From Porticoccaceae bacterium UBA4026 (GTDB lineage: Bacteria > Pseudomonadota > Gammaproteobacteria > Pseudomonadales > Porticoccaceae): a stretch of 50,095 bases of DNA. Shown piece by piece: positions 1 through 8,436 of this stretch. Under the pieces are notes generated by a model. That model was not told where the DNA came from and made no database searches. It was given only the letters and a program-made list of their open reading frames with translations. Positions within the stretch are counted from its first letter, which is position 1. Each line of letters starts with the position of its first letter. The stretch is taken from assembly GCA_002382445.1 (NCBI GenBank), contig DGAQ01000017.1:47235-97329 (forward strand), written 5' to 3'. The position numbers were made by a program, and so were the translations under genes.

Positions 1-659
1 AACCCAAATCCCATTGACTTCAATCTATGAGCGCTAACCTTTCTGCGCACATCTAAAAAATTAACACCATCGCTATCTGCGGCATAATCCAAATACTGTA
101 AACATAGACACCAAGCCGCCCAGCTAGCAGCAACGATTGGCGCGAAAAGATTAACGACCGGAATAAAACTCAGTATTAAGGTAACAATGCCGACCCCCAA
201 TGTTCTTGGCAAAAAATAACCAATCAACTGCACCTCTCTGATCACACTCTGCCAAGCAGCTGTAAAAAGGCTTTTATTCTCTGTGACACTGCTCTGTTCG
301 CCGTTAGTTTCTGTGGTTACTATTCGCTGGGCAATCACGCCATAAAACGGCGAGCCAATAAGGTTGGCTAAAATAGTGAAGGTAAAGCCATAAATCGCTA
401 GGGCTAAGACCGCAAATAAAAACCAAATCATCCACGCTAGCCACTGCAACCATTCTGGAATAGACGAGCTGATTGAGGCGATCCAACTCTGTAGCCACTG
501 CGCGGCAAAACCGGTGGCAGACACAAAAAGTACAATATTAATCAGAAGAGGAATAACAACCAGCCAGCGTATATCTGGCCGCCATAACAACCTAACACCC
601 TCAAGTATAAGAGAGGGGCCGCCGGTCACAGCAGTGACTAATTGGGATTGTTTGTCGAT
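1..659 (-). CDS. cysZ: CysZ-like sulfate permease (EI24 family), 3' end outside the window
   Basis: Integral inner-membrane protein of the CysZ/EI24 family, which brings in sulfate for cysteine synthesis. Read on the minus strand it gives about 219 codons of open frame with several hydrophobic segments (WLVVIPLLINIVLFV, MIWFLFAVLALAIYGF) and the typical early segment GPSLILEGVRLL. The C-terminus is cut by the left edge. The start is odd. A perfect AGGAGG lies at 665-670, but the frame has no ATG, GTG or TTG near it. The codons after the upstream stop are GAG GCA ATA ATC, and the first standard start is a GTG at 629 with no visible ribosome site. I give the ATC at 659 as the start only because of its spacing to AGGAGG. 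Family call is fairly sure, start is not. Confidence 0.75.
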   Translation of the reverse strand, partial: MDKQSQLVTAVTGGPSLILEGVRLLWRPDIRWLVVIPLLINIVLFVSATGFAAQWLQSWIASISSSIPEWLQWLAWMIWFLFAVLALAIYGFTFTILANLIGSPFYGVIAQRIVTTETNGEQSSVTENKSLFTAAWQSVIREVQLIGYFLPRTLGVGIVTLILSFIPVVNLFAPIVAASWAAWCLCLQYLDYAADSDGVNFLDVRRKVSAHRLKSMGFG

Positions 660-664
660 TATTG

Positions 665-670
665 CCTCCT
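665..670 (-). promoter_or_regulatory. Perfect Shine-Dalgarno AGGAGG for cysZ
   Basis: On the minus strand AGGAGG is followed by CAATAATCGAC. It ends five bases before an in-frame ATC and two bases before an in-frame ATA. The only standard start in frame, GTG at 629, is more than 30 bases away. The site is unusual because it points at a non-standard start codon. Confidence 0.6.
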
Positions 671-723
671 AAAAGCTTTTTAGCGTTCACTAATGTGAGG
701 CTTATTGAGCGATCTTGCAATTG

Positions 724-1200
724 CTACCCGGAGTGGCGCATCAGACGCTGTTTCTGACGATCCCAATCCCGCTCCTTGTCATCCATGCGTTTATCATAGG
801 TGGCCTTGCCCTTGGCGAGTGCAATCTCACATTTAATTAGGTGGTTCTTCCAATACAGTGCAGTGCAGACAGCGGTGTGACCTTTTTGATTGACGCCTTC
901 TTCAAGTTTTTGCAGTTCCCGATGATTCAGCAATAACTTGCGGGTTCGTTTGGCGTCTGTTACATAGTGAGTAGACGCAGATAACAGAGGTGTTATGTTG
1001 GTGCCGATTAACCAAGCCTCACCGTTCTTAATAAACACATAGGTGTCGGTGAGATTAACTTTGCTTTCGCGCAGGCTTTTAACTTCCCAGCCGAGGAGCA
1101 CTAGGCCGGCCTCGAATTTCTCTTCGATAAAGTAGTCATGCTTCACTTTTCTGTTCAGCGCGATGGTGTTTGATTGTTGCTTGGGCTTCTTTTTAGTCAT
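724..1200 (-). CDS. smpB: SsrA-binding protein SmpB
   Basis: SmpB binds tmRNA and guides it into stalled ribosomes for trans-translation. The 158-residue product has the usual beta-barrel motifs: NRKVKHDYFIEEKFEAGLVLLGWEVKSLR near the start, then SKVNLTDTYVFIKNGEAWL. It also has the basic C-terminal tail (KGKATYDKRMDDKERDWDRQKQRLMR) that contacts the decoding centre. Length is normal for the family. The tmRNA gene itself is not in the window. No ribosome binding site is visible, and a perfect TATAAT sits only six bases before the ATG, so the mRNA may be leaderless. The gene is divergent from the transporter at 1338. Confidence 0.97.
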   Translation of the reverse strand: MTKKKPKQQSNTIALNRKVKHDYFIEEKFEAGLVLLGWEVKSLRESKVNLTDTYVFIKNGEAWLIGTNITPLLSASTHYVTDAKRTRKLLLNHRELQKLEEGVNQKGHTAVCTALYWKNHLIKCEIALAKGKATYDKRMDDKERDWDRQKQRLMRHSG

Positions 1201-1206
1201 GCTGCA

Positions 1207-1212
1207 ATTATA
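1207..1212 (-). promoter_or_regulatory. Perfect -10 box TATAAT next to the smpB start
   Basis: TATAAT reads on the minus strand at 1212-1207, with the smpB ATG at 1200-1198. Transcription would be expected to start close to 1200, at or one base from the A of the ATG. No clear TTGACA-like -35 lies 17 bases upstream, so the assignment rests mainly on the -10. Confidence 0.45.
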
Positions 1213-1337
1213 CGTTGCGCCTGTCTTTTGTCATGAATTATTGTTAATTGATCCTAAACACCAAATAGATCAGTCAATGATTAGGTTAGTTGGTGGTGAG
1301 TGAGTACAATTTCGACTGGCTTAATGGAGATAGTCTT

Positions 1338-2708
1338 ATGGGATTGCAGCAAAAAGGAATGCATGGCGCTTGGGCTAGCCGCTGGACGTTTATTATGGCT
1401 GCGACCGGATCTGCAGTTGGACTTGGCAATATGTGGAAATTTCCCTATGTTGCCGGCAGTAACGGCGGTGGAGCATTTGTGCTAACTTATCTCGGCTGCA
1501 TATTATTGATCGGTGTTCCCGTGATGATGGCAGAGGTTTTAATTGGTCGCCATGGTCGTCAGAGCCCAATTAACTCTATGCGTGAAGCGGTTACCGACAG
1601 TGGCGCTGATAGTCGATGGCAAGTTGTCGGGTGGCTTGGTGTGCTAGCGGGTATGCTCATTTTGTCATTCTATTCTGTTATTGCCGGTTGGGCTTTAGAT
1701 TACATCTTCTTGATCTCCTCTGGGGATCTACAGGGGATTAATGGTGCTGCAGCCAGCGTCAAATTTTCAGAGCTATTATCTGACCCTAGTCGATTAATCA
1801 TGTGGCAATCTATCTTTATGGTTCTTTGCGTGGTCGTAGTCGTTGGGGGTGTTAAAAAAGGTCTTGGGATAGCGGTTGAGACCTTGATGCCATTGTTGTT
1901 TTTAATGCTTCTGTTGCTGTTAGTTTTTAGTATTTTAAAGGGAAATTTTAGCGCTGCGGTGAGCTTTCTGTTCAGTTTTGACTTTGACGCACTGACTTGG
2001 CGTGGCGTTCTAGAGGCCATGGGCCAAGCTTTCTTTACGCTAAGTATCGGTATGGGTGCGATTATGGCCTATGGCGCTTACATGCCACAGAATGCCAATA
2101 TTGGTAAGACCATTTTAATTGTTGCTCTGTTCGACAGTTCGGTGGCTATTATCTCTGGACTTATTATTTTCTCAATTGTCTTTGCAACGCCTGGAATAGA
2201 ACCTACCGAAGGTCCAGGCCTGATGTTTATTAGTTTACCGGTAGCCTTTGGGAGCATGCCTGGAGGTCTTTTAATAGGAGCCATTTTCTTTGTCTTGGTA
2301 TCCATCGCAGCATGGAGCTCGGCTATCTCTCTACTGGAGCCCTGCGTTGCTTGGTTGATGGAAGCAAAAAACATAGGGCGAGCTCGAGCGAATATAGTCA
2401 TTGCCGGGACTGCCTGGGTGTTGGGCTTAGGGAGTGTTTTTTCGTTTAACATTTGGGCTGACTACAAGATTGCCGGATTTACTTTCTTTGATTTTCTGGA
2501 TTTCCTTACGGCTAATATTATGCTGCCAATAAGTGGCTTGCTGATTACCCTATTTGTTGGTTATGTGCTTAAAAAGGATGTGATTAACTTTGAGATGGAG
2601 GGTACATCTAAAGAGGTGCTAGCTTTGTGGCAGGTGACCATAAGGTACATTGCTCCGGTTGCTATTGCGGTAGTATTTGTGATGGGTGTGTACGATAAAT
2701 TTTTTTGA
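1338..2708 (+). CDS. Sodium-dependent transporter of the NSS (SLC6, LeuT-like) family
   Basis: Secondary transporter expected to couple sodium entry to uptake of an amino acid or related amine. The product starts MGLQQKGMHGAWASRWTFIMAATGSAVGLGNMWKFPY. The GSAVGLGNMWKFPY segment is the TM1 sodium/substrate motif of bacterial SNF transporters, and about 11-12 hydrophobic segments follow. I chose the ATG at 1338 because GGAGA lies seven bases before it. An in-frame TTG at 1290 would add 16 poorly hydrophobic residues. The substrate cannot be read from sequence. It sits between smpB and ratA, a place not usually occupied by a transporter. Confidence 0.88.
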   Translation: MGLQQKGMHGAWASRWTFIMAATGSAVGLGNMWKFPYVAGSNGGGAFVLTYLGCILLIGVPVMMAEVLIGRHGRQSPINSMREAVTDSGADSRWQVVGWLGVLAGMLILSFYSVIAGWALDYIFLISSGDLQGINGAAASVKFSELLSDPSRLIMWQSIFMVLCVVVVVGGVKKGLGIAVETLMPLLFLMLLLLLVFSILKGNFSAAVSFLFSFDFDALTWRGVLEAMGQAFFTLSIGMGAIMAYGAYMPQNANIGKTILIVALFDSSVAIISGLIIFSIVFATPGIEPTEGPGLMFISLPVAFGSMPGGLLIGAIFFVLVSIAAWSSAISLLEPCVAWLMEAKNIGRARANIVIAGTAWVLGLGSVFSFNIWADYKIAGFTFFDFLDFLTANIMLPISGLLITLFVGYVLKKDVINFEMEGTSKEVLALWQVTIRYIAPVAIAVVFVMGVYDKFF

Positions 2709-2724
2709 GCAAAGGTGATTTGTT

Positions 2725-3168
2725 TTGGCCAGAATTAAGCGCTCGGCGTTATTAACGTACTCTGATCGTGCAATGTACGATTTGGTTAACGACGTACCAA
2801 GCTATCCGTTGTTTATGGAAGGTTGCCGTTCAGTTGAGGTGCTAGAGCATACCGATGAGGTTATGCTGGCTCGTCTTAATTTAAAGAAGTCTGGGGTGGG
2901 TCTTAGTCTGGTGACAAAAAATTTACTGAAGGCCCCGAATGAAATTACTATGACCTTAGAAGAGGGGCCTTTCAACATTTTTCTCGGTCTTTGGACATTC
3001 ACTGCCTTGACAGAAAATGCTTGTAAGGTCGAGCTCGACCTGAACTTTGAGTTTAAAAGTAAGGGTTTAACTTTAGCGGTATCTAGCCTTTTTTCGGGTG
3101 TTGCGAATAGTTTGGTAGATTCACTGTGTCAACGAGCTGAACAGGTTTATGGTGCTAAAAATAACTGA
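2725..3168 (+). CDS. ratA: RatA/Coq10-family START-domain protein
   Basis: Member of the START-like family that includes yeast Coq10 (coenzyme Q binding) and E. coli RatA (reported as a 50S-binding toxin). The start MARIKRSALLTYSDRAMYDLVNDVPSYPLFMEGC is typical of the family. The 147-residue length is normal and a hydrophobic lipid pocket is expected. The start is a TTG with AGGTG about eight bases upstream. Its end is followed closely by ratB, so the two are likely co-translated. In a respiring organism the quinone-binding role is as plausible as the toxin role. Confidence 0.92.
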   Translation: MARIKRSALLTYSDRAMYDLVNDVPSYPLFMEGCRSVEVLEHTDEVMLARLNLKKSGVGLSLVTKNLLKAPNEITMTLEEGPFNIFLGLWTFTALTENACKVELDLNFEFKSKGLTLAVSSLFSGVANSLVDSLCQRAEQVYGAKNN

Positions 3169-3178
3169 AAATACCACC

Positions 3179-3505
3179 ATGATTACCGTCGAAGTCGCCT
3201 ATGCATTGCCTGACAGGCAGGTTTTGTATAAGATTTTGGTCTCCAAGGGCACCACAGCAATGGAGGCCATACGCCAATCGGGTGTTGTAGCCAAATTTCC
3301 TGAAATCGATCTAGCGACCAGTAAAGTAGGCATATTTTCGCAGGTGTTGGGGGCGAAAGGACTCGCCAGTGCCGACGTCTACGAACTCAAAGCGTCAGAT
3401 AGGGTGGAGATCTATCGACCACTATTGTTAGACCCAAAAGAAATTCGGCGTCGTCGAGCCGAGCAGGCTAAAAGTAAGTCAGTTTCGATTAACATTACCG
3501 GTTAA
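3179..3505 (+). CDS. ratB: RatB/RnfH-family ubiquitin-fold protein
   Basis: Small beta-grasp protein of the RnfH/RatB family, commonly paired with ratA; function is not settled. The core ITVEVAYALPDRQ and the C-terminal signature DRVEIYRPLLLDPKEIRRRRAEQAK are diagnostic. I place the start at the ATG at 3179, ten bases after the ratA stop. An upstream in-frame ATG at 3149 would overlap ratA by 20 bases and has only a weak AGG three bases before it. The gene converges on bamE, which starts its reverse reading after only about 45 bases. Confidence 0.92.
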   Translation: MITVEVAYALPDRQVLYKILVSKGTTAMEAIRQSGVVAKFPEIDLATSKVGIFSQVLGAKGLASADVYELKASDRVEIYRPLLLDPKEIRRRRAEQAKSKSVSINITG

Positions 3506-3550
3506 TCGAAAACCTGATTTTGCCCCTTAGTTTTCCGCTAATCTTGGGAT

Positions 3551-3916
3551 TCAGCTGGATGATGGGTCAGCTTGGGTCGATGTTGAAGTTGGCGCGTAGT
3601 CGCCAGTAATGCGATCGAGTTTATCTTCATTGTCAAAATAAACGGTCACGTTCTCTTCGGTTTTCTCTCCAGCTGCAGACACCCTGCGGTAAATATAATC
3701 CCAACGAGCTTGATTAAAGGTGTCTGAAATTAGAGGGGTACCTAAAACAAACCTGACCTGTGACTTAGTCATACCTGGCAACAGCTTATCAACCATATCT
3801 TGGTCGAGAATATTACCTTGCTGAATGTCGACCTTGTGCACGCCAGGAAATTTAATCCAACTGCAGCCAGAGCTAAGTGCAGACAATAAGATTAGGCTGA
3901 GGGTAAGTTTTCGCAT
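3551..3916 (-). CDS. bamE: Outer membrane protein assembly factor BamE (SmpA/OmlA lipoprotein)
   Basis: BamE is a lipoprotein subunit of the BAM complex that inserts beta-barrel proteins into the outer membrane. The protein begins with a lipoprotein signal peptide ending in LLSALSSGC (lipobox LSSGC, Cys18). It continues with the SmpA/OmlA core KVDIQQGNILDQDMVDKLLPG, TKSQVRFVLGTPLISDTF and RWDYIY. It is 121 residues long with an acidic, serine-rich tail. It is divergent from fur with about 70 bases between them, the usual arrangement. Confidence 0.96.
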   Translation of the reverse strand: MRKLTLSLILLSALSSGCSWIKFPGVHKVDIQQGNILDQDMVDKLLPGMTKSQVRFVLGTPLISDTFNQARWDYIYRRVSAAGEKTEENVTVYFDNEDKLDRITGDYAPTSTSTQADPSSS

Positions 3917-3985
3917 TGACGGGCTTCCAGTTAGTGTCGGTAAGGGTGATAATAACCAATTAGGGCACTATAAAGAAGAGCAAAC

Positions 3986-4393
3986 ATGAATCAAAAAGAT
4001 CAGGAACTAAAAAAGGTTGGGCTCAAGGTTACCTTGCCTCGAATAAAAATCTTACAGATTTTAGAGGACTGCCCTGATTGGCATATGACCGCCGAGGACA
4101 TCTACCAAACTTTGCGCGATGCTCAGGAAGATGTAGGCATTGCGACAGTATATCGAGTGTTAACTCAGTTCGAGGCGGCTGGTCTTATTACACGGCATAA
4201 TTTCGATAGTGGCCCTGCCATTTATGAGCTTGATAAGGGTGATAGCCATGATCATATGGTCTGTACAGAAACGGGTAAAGTTGTCGAGTTTCACGATCCT
4301 GAGATCCAAAAGAGGCAAGAGTCGATTGCCCTAGAAAACGGATTTCATATAGTAGGTCATAGTTTGGTCTTGTACGTAAAACCGATTACGTAA
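3986..4393 (+). CDS. fur: Ferric uptake regulator Fur
   Basis: Iron-responsive repressor. The 135-residue product has the N-terminal winged helix (GLKVTLPRIKILQILE ... DVGIATVYRVLTQFEAAGL), where the recognition helix contains ATVYRVL. Its metal-binding dimerisation part includes the motif DSHDHMVC. The canonical motif is HHDH; here one histidine is replaced (SHDH). There is no second CxxC zinc motif near the C-terminus, as in Pseudomonas Fur. It is divergent from bamE, and AAGAAGAGC shortly before the ATG may serve as the ribosome site. Confidence 0.95.
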   Translation: MNQKDQELKKVGLKVTLPRIKILQILEDCPDWHMTAEDIYQTLRDAQEDVGIATVYRVLTQFEAAGLITRHNFDSGPAIYELDKGDSHDHMVCTETGKVVEFHDPEIQKRQESIALENGFHIVGHSLVLYVKPIT

Positions 4394-4437
4394 AGCTAAC
4401 TCCCAATAACAATCGCGCAAATGAATGAGCTAAATTC

Positions 4438-5829
4438 GTGCTTATGGTCACTCTACAGCAGCTAGAAGATTTTTTTAACGCATGGGCCGACATGATGTGG
4501 AGCACGCCATTGGTGGTGTTGCTTGTCGGAGGTGGCCTATTTTTTATGGTGTCTTCGCGGTTTCAACCCTACCGTTACTTCGGTCATGCGATTGACCTGT
4601 TACGCGGCAAGTTTAGTGACCCTAAAGATCCTGGTCACATTCCTCATTCACAGGCTCTTTCCACAGCCCTGTCAGGTACCTTGGGGTTAGGTAATATTGC
4701 TGGGGTTGCTATCGCTATTAGTATTGGCGGTCCAGGGGCTGTTTTTTGGATGTGGGTAACCGCGATTGTGGGTGTAGCAACAAAGTTTTATACCGCCTCG
4801 CTTGCGGTTATGTATCGCGGTAAAGATTCCGCTGGAATCTTACAGGGTGGTCCAATGTACGTGATCATGGAAGGGATGGGTAAGCGCTGGTACCCATTGG
4901 CGGCATTGTTTGCTGCAGCCTGTCTGATTGGTGCACTGCCTATTTTTCAAGCTAATCAATTTATCCAATTATTACGCGATGTCGTTGCAATTCCAGCTGG
5001 CTGGGCGAGCCCTGACGAACACTTTACGTTTGACCTTGTCGCTAGTTCGATGGTGGCAATTTTGGTCAGTTTAGTGATTGTTGGCCGTATTGAGCGCATT
5101 GGTCGTCTGACCGTGCGGCTCGTGCCCTCAATGGTACTTTTGTATCTATTTATGACGGTATCTGTCTTGTATACCTTTGCTGGTGATATTCCGGCAACGC
5201 TTTTATTAATTGTCACTGACGCCTTTACCGGTGAGGCCGCAGCTGGAGGTTCTATAGGGGCAGTTATTTTGATTGGTGTCCGTCGTGGCGCATTTTCCAA
5301 TGAGGCGGGCATTGGCACTGAATCACTGGCTCATGGTGCAGCCAAGACAACTGAGCCTATTCGTGAAGGAATCGTTGCGATGGTTGGGCCGGTGATTGAT
5401 ACCCTGTTGGTCTGCACCTGCACTGCTTTAATTATTTTGCTCACCGGTGTCTGGGAGACCGACGCAGGCGTTCAGGGTGTGACACTAACGGCCAAAGCGA
5501 TTGAGCAGGTCTTTCCCGTGACGGGTATGTACCTATTGTTGGTCATGGTGGGTCTTCTTAGTTTCAGTACAATGGTCACCATGTGGTTCTATGGGGTGAA
5601 ATGCATGGGTTTTTTGTTTGGATCGAAACGCCAGTATTGGTATTCCCCTATTTATCTAGCCTTGCTTGTGGGTGGTGCGGTGGTTTCTATGGATATAGTC
5701 AACGGTCTGATCTTGGCTACCTACGCAACTATGGCAATTCCTACCATGATCTCTGCGCTTTACTTGTCACCCAAGGTCAATGTTGCGGCAAAAGCCTATT
5801 TCGCGAAATTAGACAAACCAGACGAGTAG
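4438..5829 (+). CDS. AgcS-family sodium:alanine/glycine symporter (first copy)
   Basis: Sodium-coupled carrier for small neutral amino acids in the inner membrane. Family motifs include SQALSTALSGTLGLGNIAGVA, GGPGAVFWMWVTA and GVRRGAFSNEAGIGT, among about ten hydrophobic segments; 463 residues is a normal length. The start may be the GTG at 4438 or the ATG at 4444; neither has a strong ribosome site. A second AgcS lies at 40775, and the two are clearly different in sequence. The gene occupies the spot after fur where recN often lies. Substrate is inferred from family only. Confidence 0.9.
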   Translation: MLMVTLQQLEDFFNAWADMMWSTPLVVLLVGGGLFFMVSSRFQPYRYFGHAIDLLRGKFSDPKDPGHIPHSQALSTALSGTLGLGNIAGVAIAISIGGPGAVFWMWVTAIVGVATKFYTASLAVMYRGKDSAGILQGGPMYVIMEGMGKRWYPLAALFAAACLIGALPIFQANQFIQLLRDVVAIPAGWASPDEHFTFDLVASSMVAILVSLVIVGRIERIGRLTVRLVPSMVLLYLFMTVSVLYTFAGDIPATLLLIVTDAFTGEAAAGGSIGAVILIGVRRGAFSNEAGIGTESLAHGAAKTTEPIREGIVAMVGPVIDTLLVCTCTALIILLTGVWETDAGVQGVTLTAKAIEQVFPVTGMYLLLVMVGLLSFSTMVTMWFYGVKCMGFLFGSKRQYWYSPIYLALLVGGAVVSMDIVNGLILATYATMAIPTMISALYLSPKVNVAAKAYFAKLDKPDE

Positions 5830-5864
5830 GCTTTTACGAACTTTTAGTCTTGAACTTGGGTTTT

Positions 5865-6350
5865 CTAAAGCAAATTTTCAATCTGTGTCTCAATCGCTTC
5901 GGGCTTGGTAATCGGTGCAAAACGTTCGGTGACATTACCTTCGCGGCATACTAAAAATTTGGTGAAATTCCATTTAATACTGTCGGTTATTAAACCTCCA
6001 GCTTCTTTAGTTAGATAACGATAAAGAGGGTGTTGCTGGCGTCCATTGACATCAACTTTTGCCATCACCGGGAAACTCAGACCGTAGTTAAGTTGGCAAA
6101 ACTCTTGAATGGTATCGTCACTGCCTGGCTCCTGGGCGCCAAATTGGTTGCAGGGCATGGCAATTATCACTAAGCCTCTCTCATGATATTTGTCATGAAG
6201 CGCCTGCAAACCCGCATATTGTGGCGTAAAGCCACATTTGCTGGCCGTGTTAACGATCAGTAATACCTTGCCGCGATAGTCTTCTAGGTTTTTGCTCTCT
6301 CCAGCACTATTGTCGACGCTGAAATCATAGATTGAATTACTCTGACTCAT
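5865..6350 (-). CDS. Glutathione peroxidase family protein (BtuE-like)
   Basis: Thiol peroxidase that reduces hydroperoxides using glutathione or thioredoxin. The 161-residue protein has the peroxidatic site NTASKCGFTPQY with cysteine 39, the MPCNQFGAQEPG motif that supplies the catalytic glutamine, and the KWNFTKFLV motif that supplies the catalytic tryptophan and asparagine. It uses cysteine, not selenocysteine. There is no signal peptide, so it should be cytoplasmic. It lies 14 bases downstream of panB and may share its transcript. Confidence 0.94.
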   Translation of the reverse strand: MSQSNSIYDFSVDNSAGESKNLEDYRGKVLLIVNTASKCGFTPQYAGLQALHDKYHERGLVIIAMPCNQFGAQEPGSDDTIQEFCQLNYGLSFPVMAKVDVNGRQQHPLYRYLTKEAGGLITDSIKWNFTKFLVCREGNVTERFAPITKPEAIETQIENLL

Positions 6351-6364
6351 ATTGAAGATCCTTA

Positions 6365-7156
6365 TTATTTAAAGCAATGTTCCTTTGAGGGAAAGGTTCC
6401 ATTTCTTACCTCATCACCATAAGCGGTGATTGCTTCTTGAATACTATTATTGCCTTCAAGAAAGTTTTTGGTAAAGCGTGGGAGTCTCTGAGAAATACCC
6501 AGCATGTCATGCAGTACGAGCACCTGACCGTCGGTATCTGGCCCCGCACCTATGCCTATTACTGGAATGGAGAGCGCCGCAGATAACTGGCTGCCAAGTT
6601 TGGATGGCACGCATTCAACAACAATAAGGTCAGCACCGGCTTCCTCGAGTATTTGCGCTTCTTCGATCATCTGAGCGGCAGCTTCGTCTTCTTTACCCTG
6701 TACTTTATAGCCACCCAACTTATGGACGGACTGAGGCGTTAGACCCAGATGACCGCAAACTGGAATCCCTCGTTCGCTTAACAAGTAAACTGTATCGGCA
6801 AGCCATTCCCCGCCTTCTACTTTAACCATCTGAGCACCGGCCTGCATTAGTATCGCGGCGTTATCCAGCGCTTTCACCTCTGTGGAATATGACATAAAAG
6901 GCATGTCGGCGATAAGTAGAGATCGATTATTACCTCGTTTCACCGCTGCGGTGTGATAGGCCATTTCATCAACGGTAACAGGGAGGGTACTGTCCCTCCC
7001 TTGGATGACATTACCTAATGAATCGCCTACCAGTGACACTTCAATGCTTGAATTTTCGATTAGTCGTGAAAAGGTATAGTCGTAAGCGGTAATGGCGGCG
7101 AACTTTTCACCACTGATTTTCATTCCATTTAAACTACTTATGGAGATCGTTTTCAT
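6365..7156 (-). CDS. panB: 3-methyl-2-oxobutanoate hydroxymethyltransferase (ketopantoate synthesis)
   Basis: PanB transfers a hydroxymethyl group from methylene-tetrahydrofolate to 2-oxoisovalerate, the first step of pantothenate and coenzyme A synthesis. Clear motifs are ITAYDYTFSRL, VSLVGDSLGNVIQG, ADMPFMSY, VKVEGG, PVCGHLGLTPQSV and PVIGIGAGPDTDGQVLVLHD; 263 residues is full length. In many relatives panC follows panB, but here the next gene is a glutathione peroxidase and no panC is in the window. The gene belongs to the pcnB-folK-kinase-panB block on the minus strand. Confidence 0.97.
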   Translation of the reverse strand: MKTISISSLNGMKISGEKFAAITAYDYTFSRLIENSSIEVSLVGDSLGNVIQGRDSTLPVTVDEMAYHTAAVKRGNNRSLLIADMPFMSYSTEVKALDNAAILMQAGAQMVKVEGGEWLADTVYLLSERGIPVCGHLGLTPQSVHKLGGYKVQGKEDEAAAQMIEEAQILEEAGADLIVVECVPSKLGSQLSAALSIPVIGIGAGPDTDGQVLVLHDMLGISQRLPRFTKNFLEGNNSIQEAITAYGDEVRNGTFPSKEHCFK

Positions 7157-7208
7157 TACGGACTAGCTCCTCTGGCTTGGTTAGGCCGGCAACAGTACTT
7201 AGTTTCCA

Positions 7209-7916
7209 CTAGGATGACAAGGCGAGTTTCCCTTCCAATGAATGCGGATTGTAGTAGTGCCGGCCCGATTTGGTTTGTAATATATATCTCACTAGATTTT
7301 GGTAGTCATCTTCGCCCTTCGCCAAATTAATTGCGGAAGTATTAACAATTAATAGGGGAGTATCATCATAGTGGTAAAAAAATTGTGTATAGGCATCATT
7401 TAGTTGTTGTAAATAGGACTGCTCAATGGGTTTTTCAATGGCATTCCCGCGAGTCTGAAGGCGCTCGTAAAGGGTGGCGGTAGGCGCTTGTAAGTAAATG
7501 ACTAGATCGGGTTTTGGCAGGTCAGTAATGATATTATCGTAAACGGTTTGATAAAGTCGATATTCATCGTCATCTAAGGTCACTCTAGCAAATAATGGGT
7601 CTTTTTCGATTAAGAAATCTGACACACGAACTTGCTGAAAGATATCGCCTTGGCGCAGCGCCTGTAGTTTTTGCAGTCTTTGAAATAAAAAGTGTAATTG
7701 CACCGACAGAGCATGGGTGCGACGGTCTCTATAAAACCGCTCGAGAAATGGATTTGTCTCTGCCTCTTCAAGTAATGTTTCGTAATTAAATGAAGCGGCC
7801 AAGCGTTTTGCCAAGGTGGTTTTCCCAACTCCGATAGGCCCTTCAACGGCAATATAACCAGGTAGCGATGCATCCGAAATTTCTATATCTAGATTCTTAA
7901 ATAGACTCTCTTCCAC
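7209..7916 (-). CDS. Deoxynucleoside kinase (dCK/dGK family)
   Basis: Phosphorylates deoxynucleosides for nucleotide salvage. The P-loop YIAVEGPIGVGKTTLAKRL lies at about residues 21-39. It is followed by the family motifs FLERFYRDRRTHALSVQLHFL and a VSDFLIEKDPLFARVTL stretch in the place of the DRS motif, and later by PKPDLVIYLQAP. The length of 235 residues fits the bacterial deoxyadenosine/deoxyguanosine kinase group. The base specificity cannot be told from sequence. It lies between folK and panB in the same direction. Confidence 0.9.
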   Translation of the reverse strand: MEESLFKNLDIEISDASLPGYIAVEGPIGVGKTTLAKRLAASFNYETLLEEAETNPFLERFYRDRRTHALSVQLHFLFQRLQKLQALRQGDIFQQVRVSDFLIEKDPLFARVTLDDDEYRLYQTVYDNIITDLPKPDLVIYLQAPTATLYERLQTRGNAIEKPIEQSYLQQLNDAYTQFFYHYDDTPLLIVNTSAINLAKGEDDYQNLVRYILQTKSGRHYYNPHSLEGKLALSS

Positions 7917-7947
7917 GGTGAACCTCGGTTGCTCTTAGGGTAAAAAC

Positions 7948-8436
7948 TTATAGTCTAAAGATACCTTGCTCGGGACAGTTTGCCAAGAGTTTGGCGATAC
8001 TTTGATCATCAGGGAGCGATAAATTAGGGTTAAGATCTAGCAGAGGCACCAAGACAAAGGCGCGTTCTGCAATTCTGGGGTGGGGAATAGTCAGTCTTGG
8101 TGTATCCATTGTTAGATTGCCGTACATCAGAATGTCTAGATCAAGGGTTCTCGCTCCCCAGCGAACAGCTCGTTCTCGCTCATGTTGCTGCTCGATGAAT
8201 TGTAAGCAGTCTAGCAGGGCGAGGGGTTCAAGCTGAGTCTCTATAAGCGCTACTGCATTAATGTAGTCAGGTTGGGTCCCAGGACCTATAGCTTTAGTTT
8301 TGAAGTTAGAAGAAAGGCTCACTAGTGTTATTTGACGATGACTTGCTAGGGCTTTGAGGGCTTGCTCGAGTTGTTCCACTGGTTCGCCCATTACTCCACC
8401 AAGGTTGCTACCTAAACCAATATAGACGGGTTGCAT
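7948..8436 (-). CDS. folK: 2-amino-4-hydroxy-6-hydroxymethyldihydropteridine pyrophosphokinase
   Basis: FolK (HPPK) activates the pterin precursor for folate synthesis. Motifs: YIGLGSNLGG at the start, IGPGTQPDYINAV, and the signature RWGARTLDLDILMYG with the magnesium-binding aspartates, then IPHPRIAERAFVLVPL. The 162-residue length is normal. The start codon overlaps the pcnB stop by one base (TAATG at 8438-8434), so translation is likely coupled. Confidence 0.97.
   Translation of the reverse strand: MQPVYIGLGSNLGGVMGEPVEQLEQALKALASHRQITLVSLSSNFKTKAIGPGTQPDYINAVALIETQLEPLALLDCLQFIEQQHERERAVRWGARTLDLDILMYGNLTMDTPRLTIPHPRIAERAFVLVPLLDLNPNLSLPDDQSIAKLLANCPEQGIFRL

Noticed and set aside
2078..2452. 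Minus-strand frame inside the NSS transporter
   Set aside because: Antisense to conserved membrane segments; no motifs.
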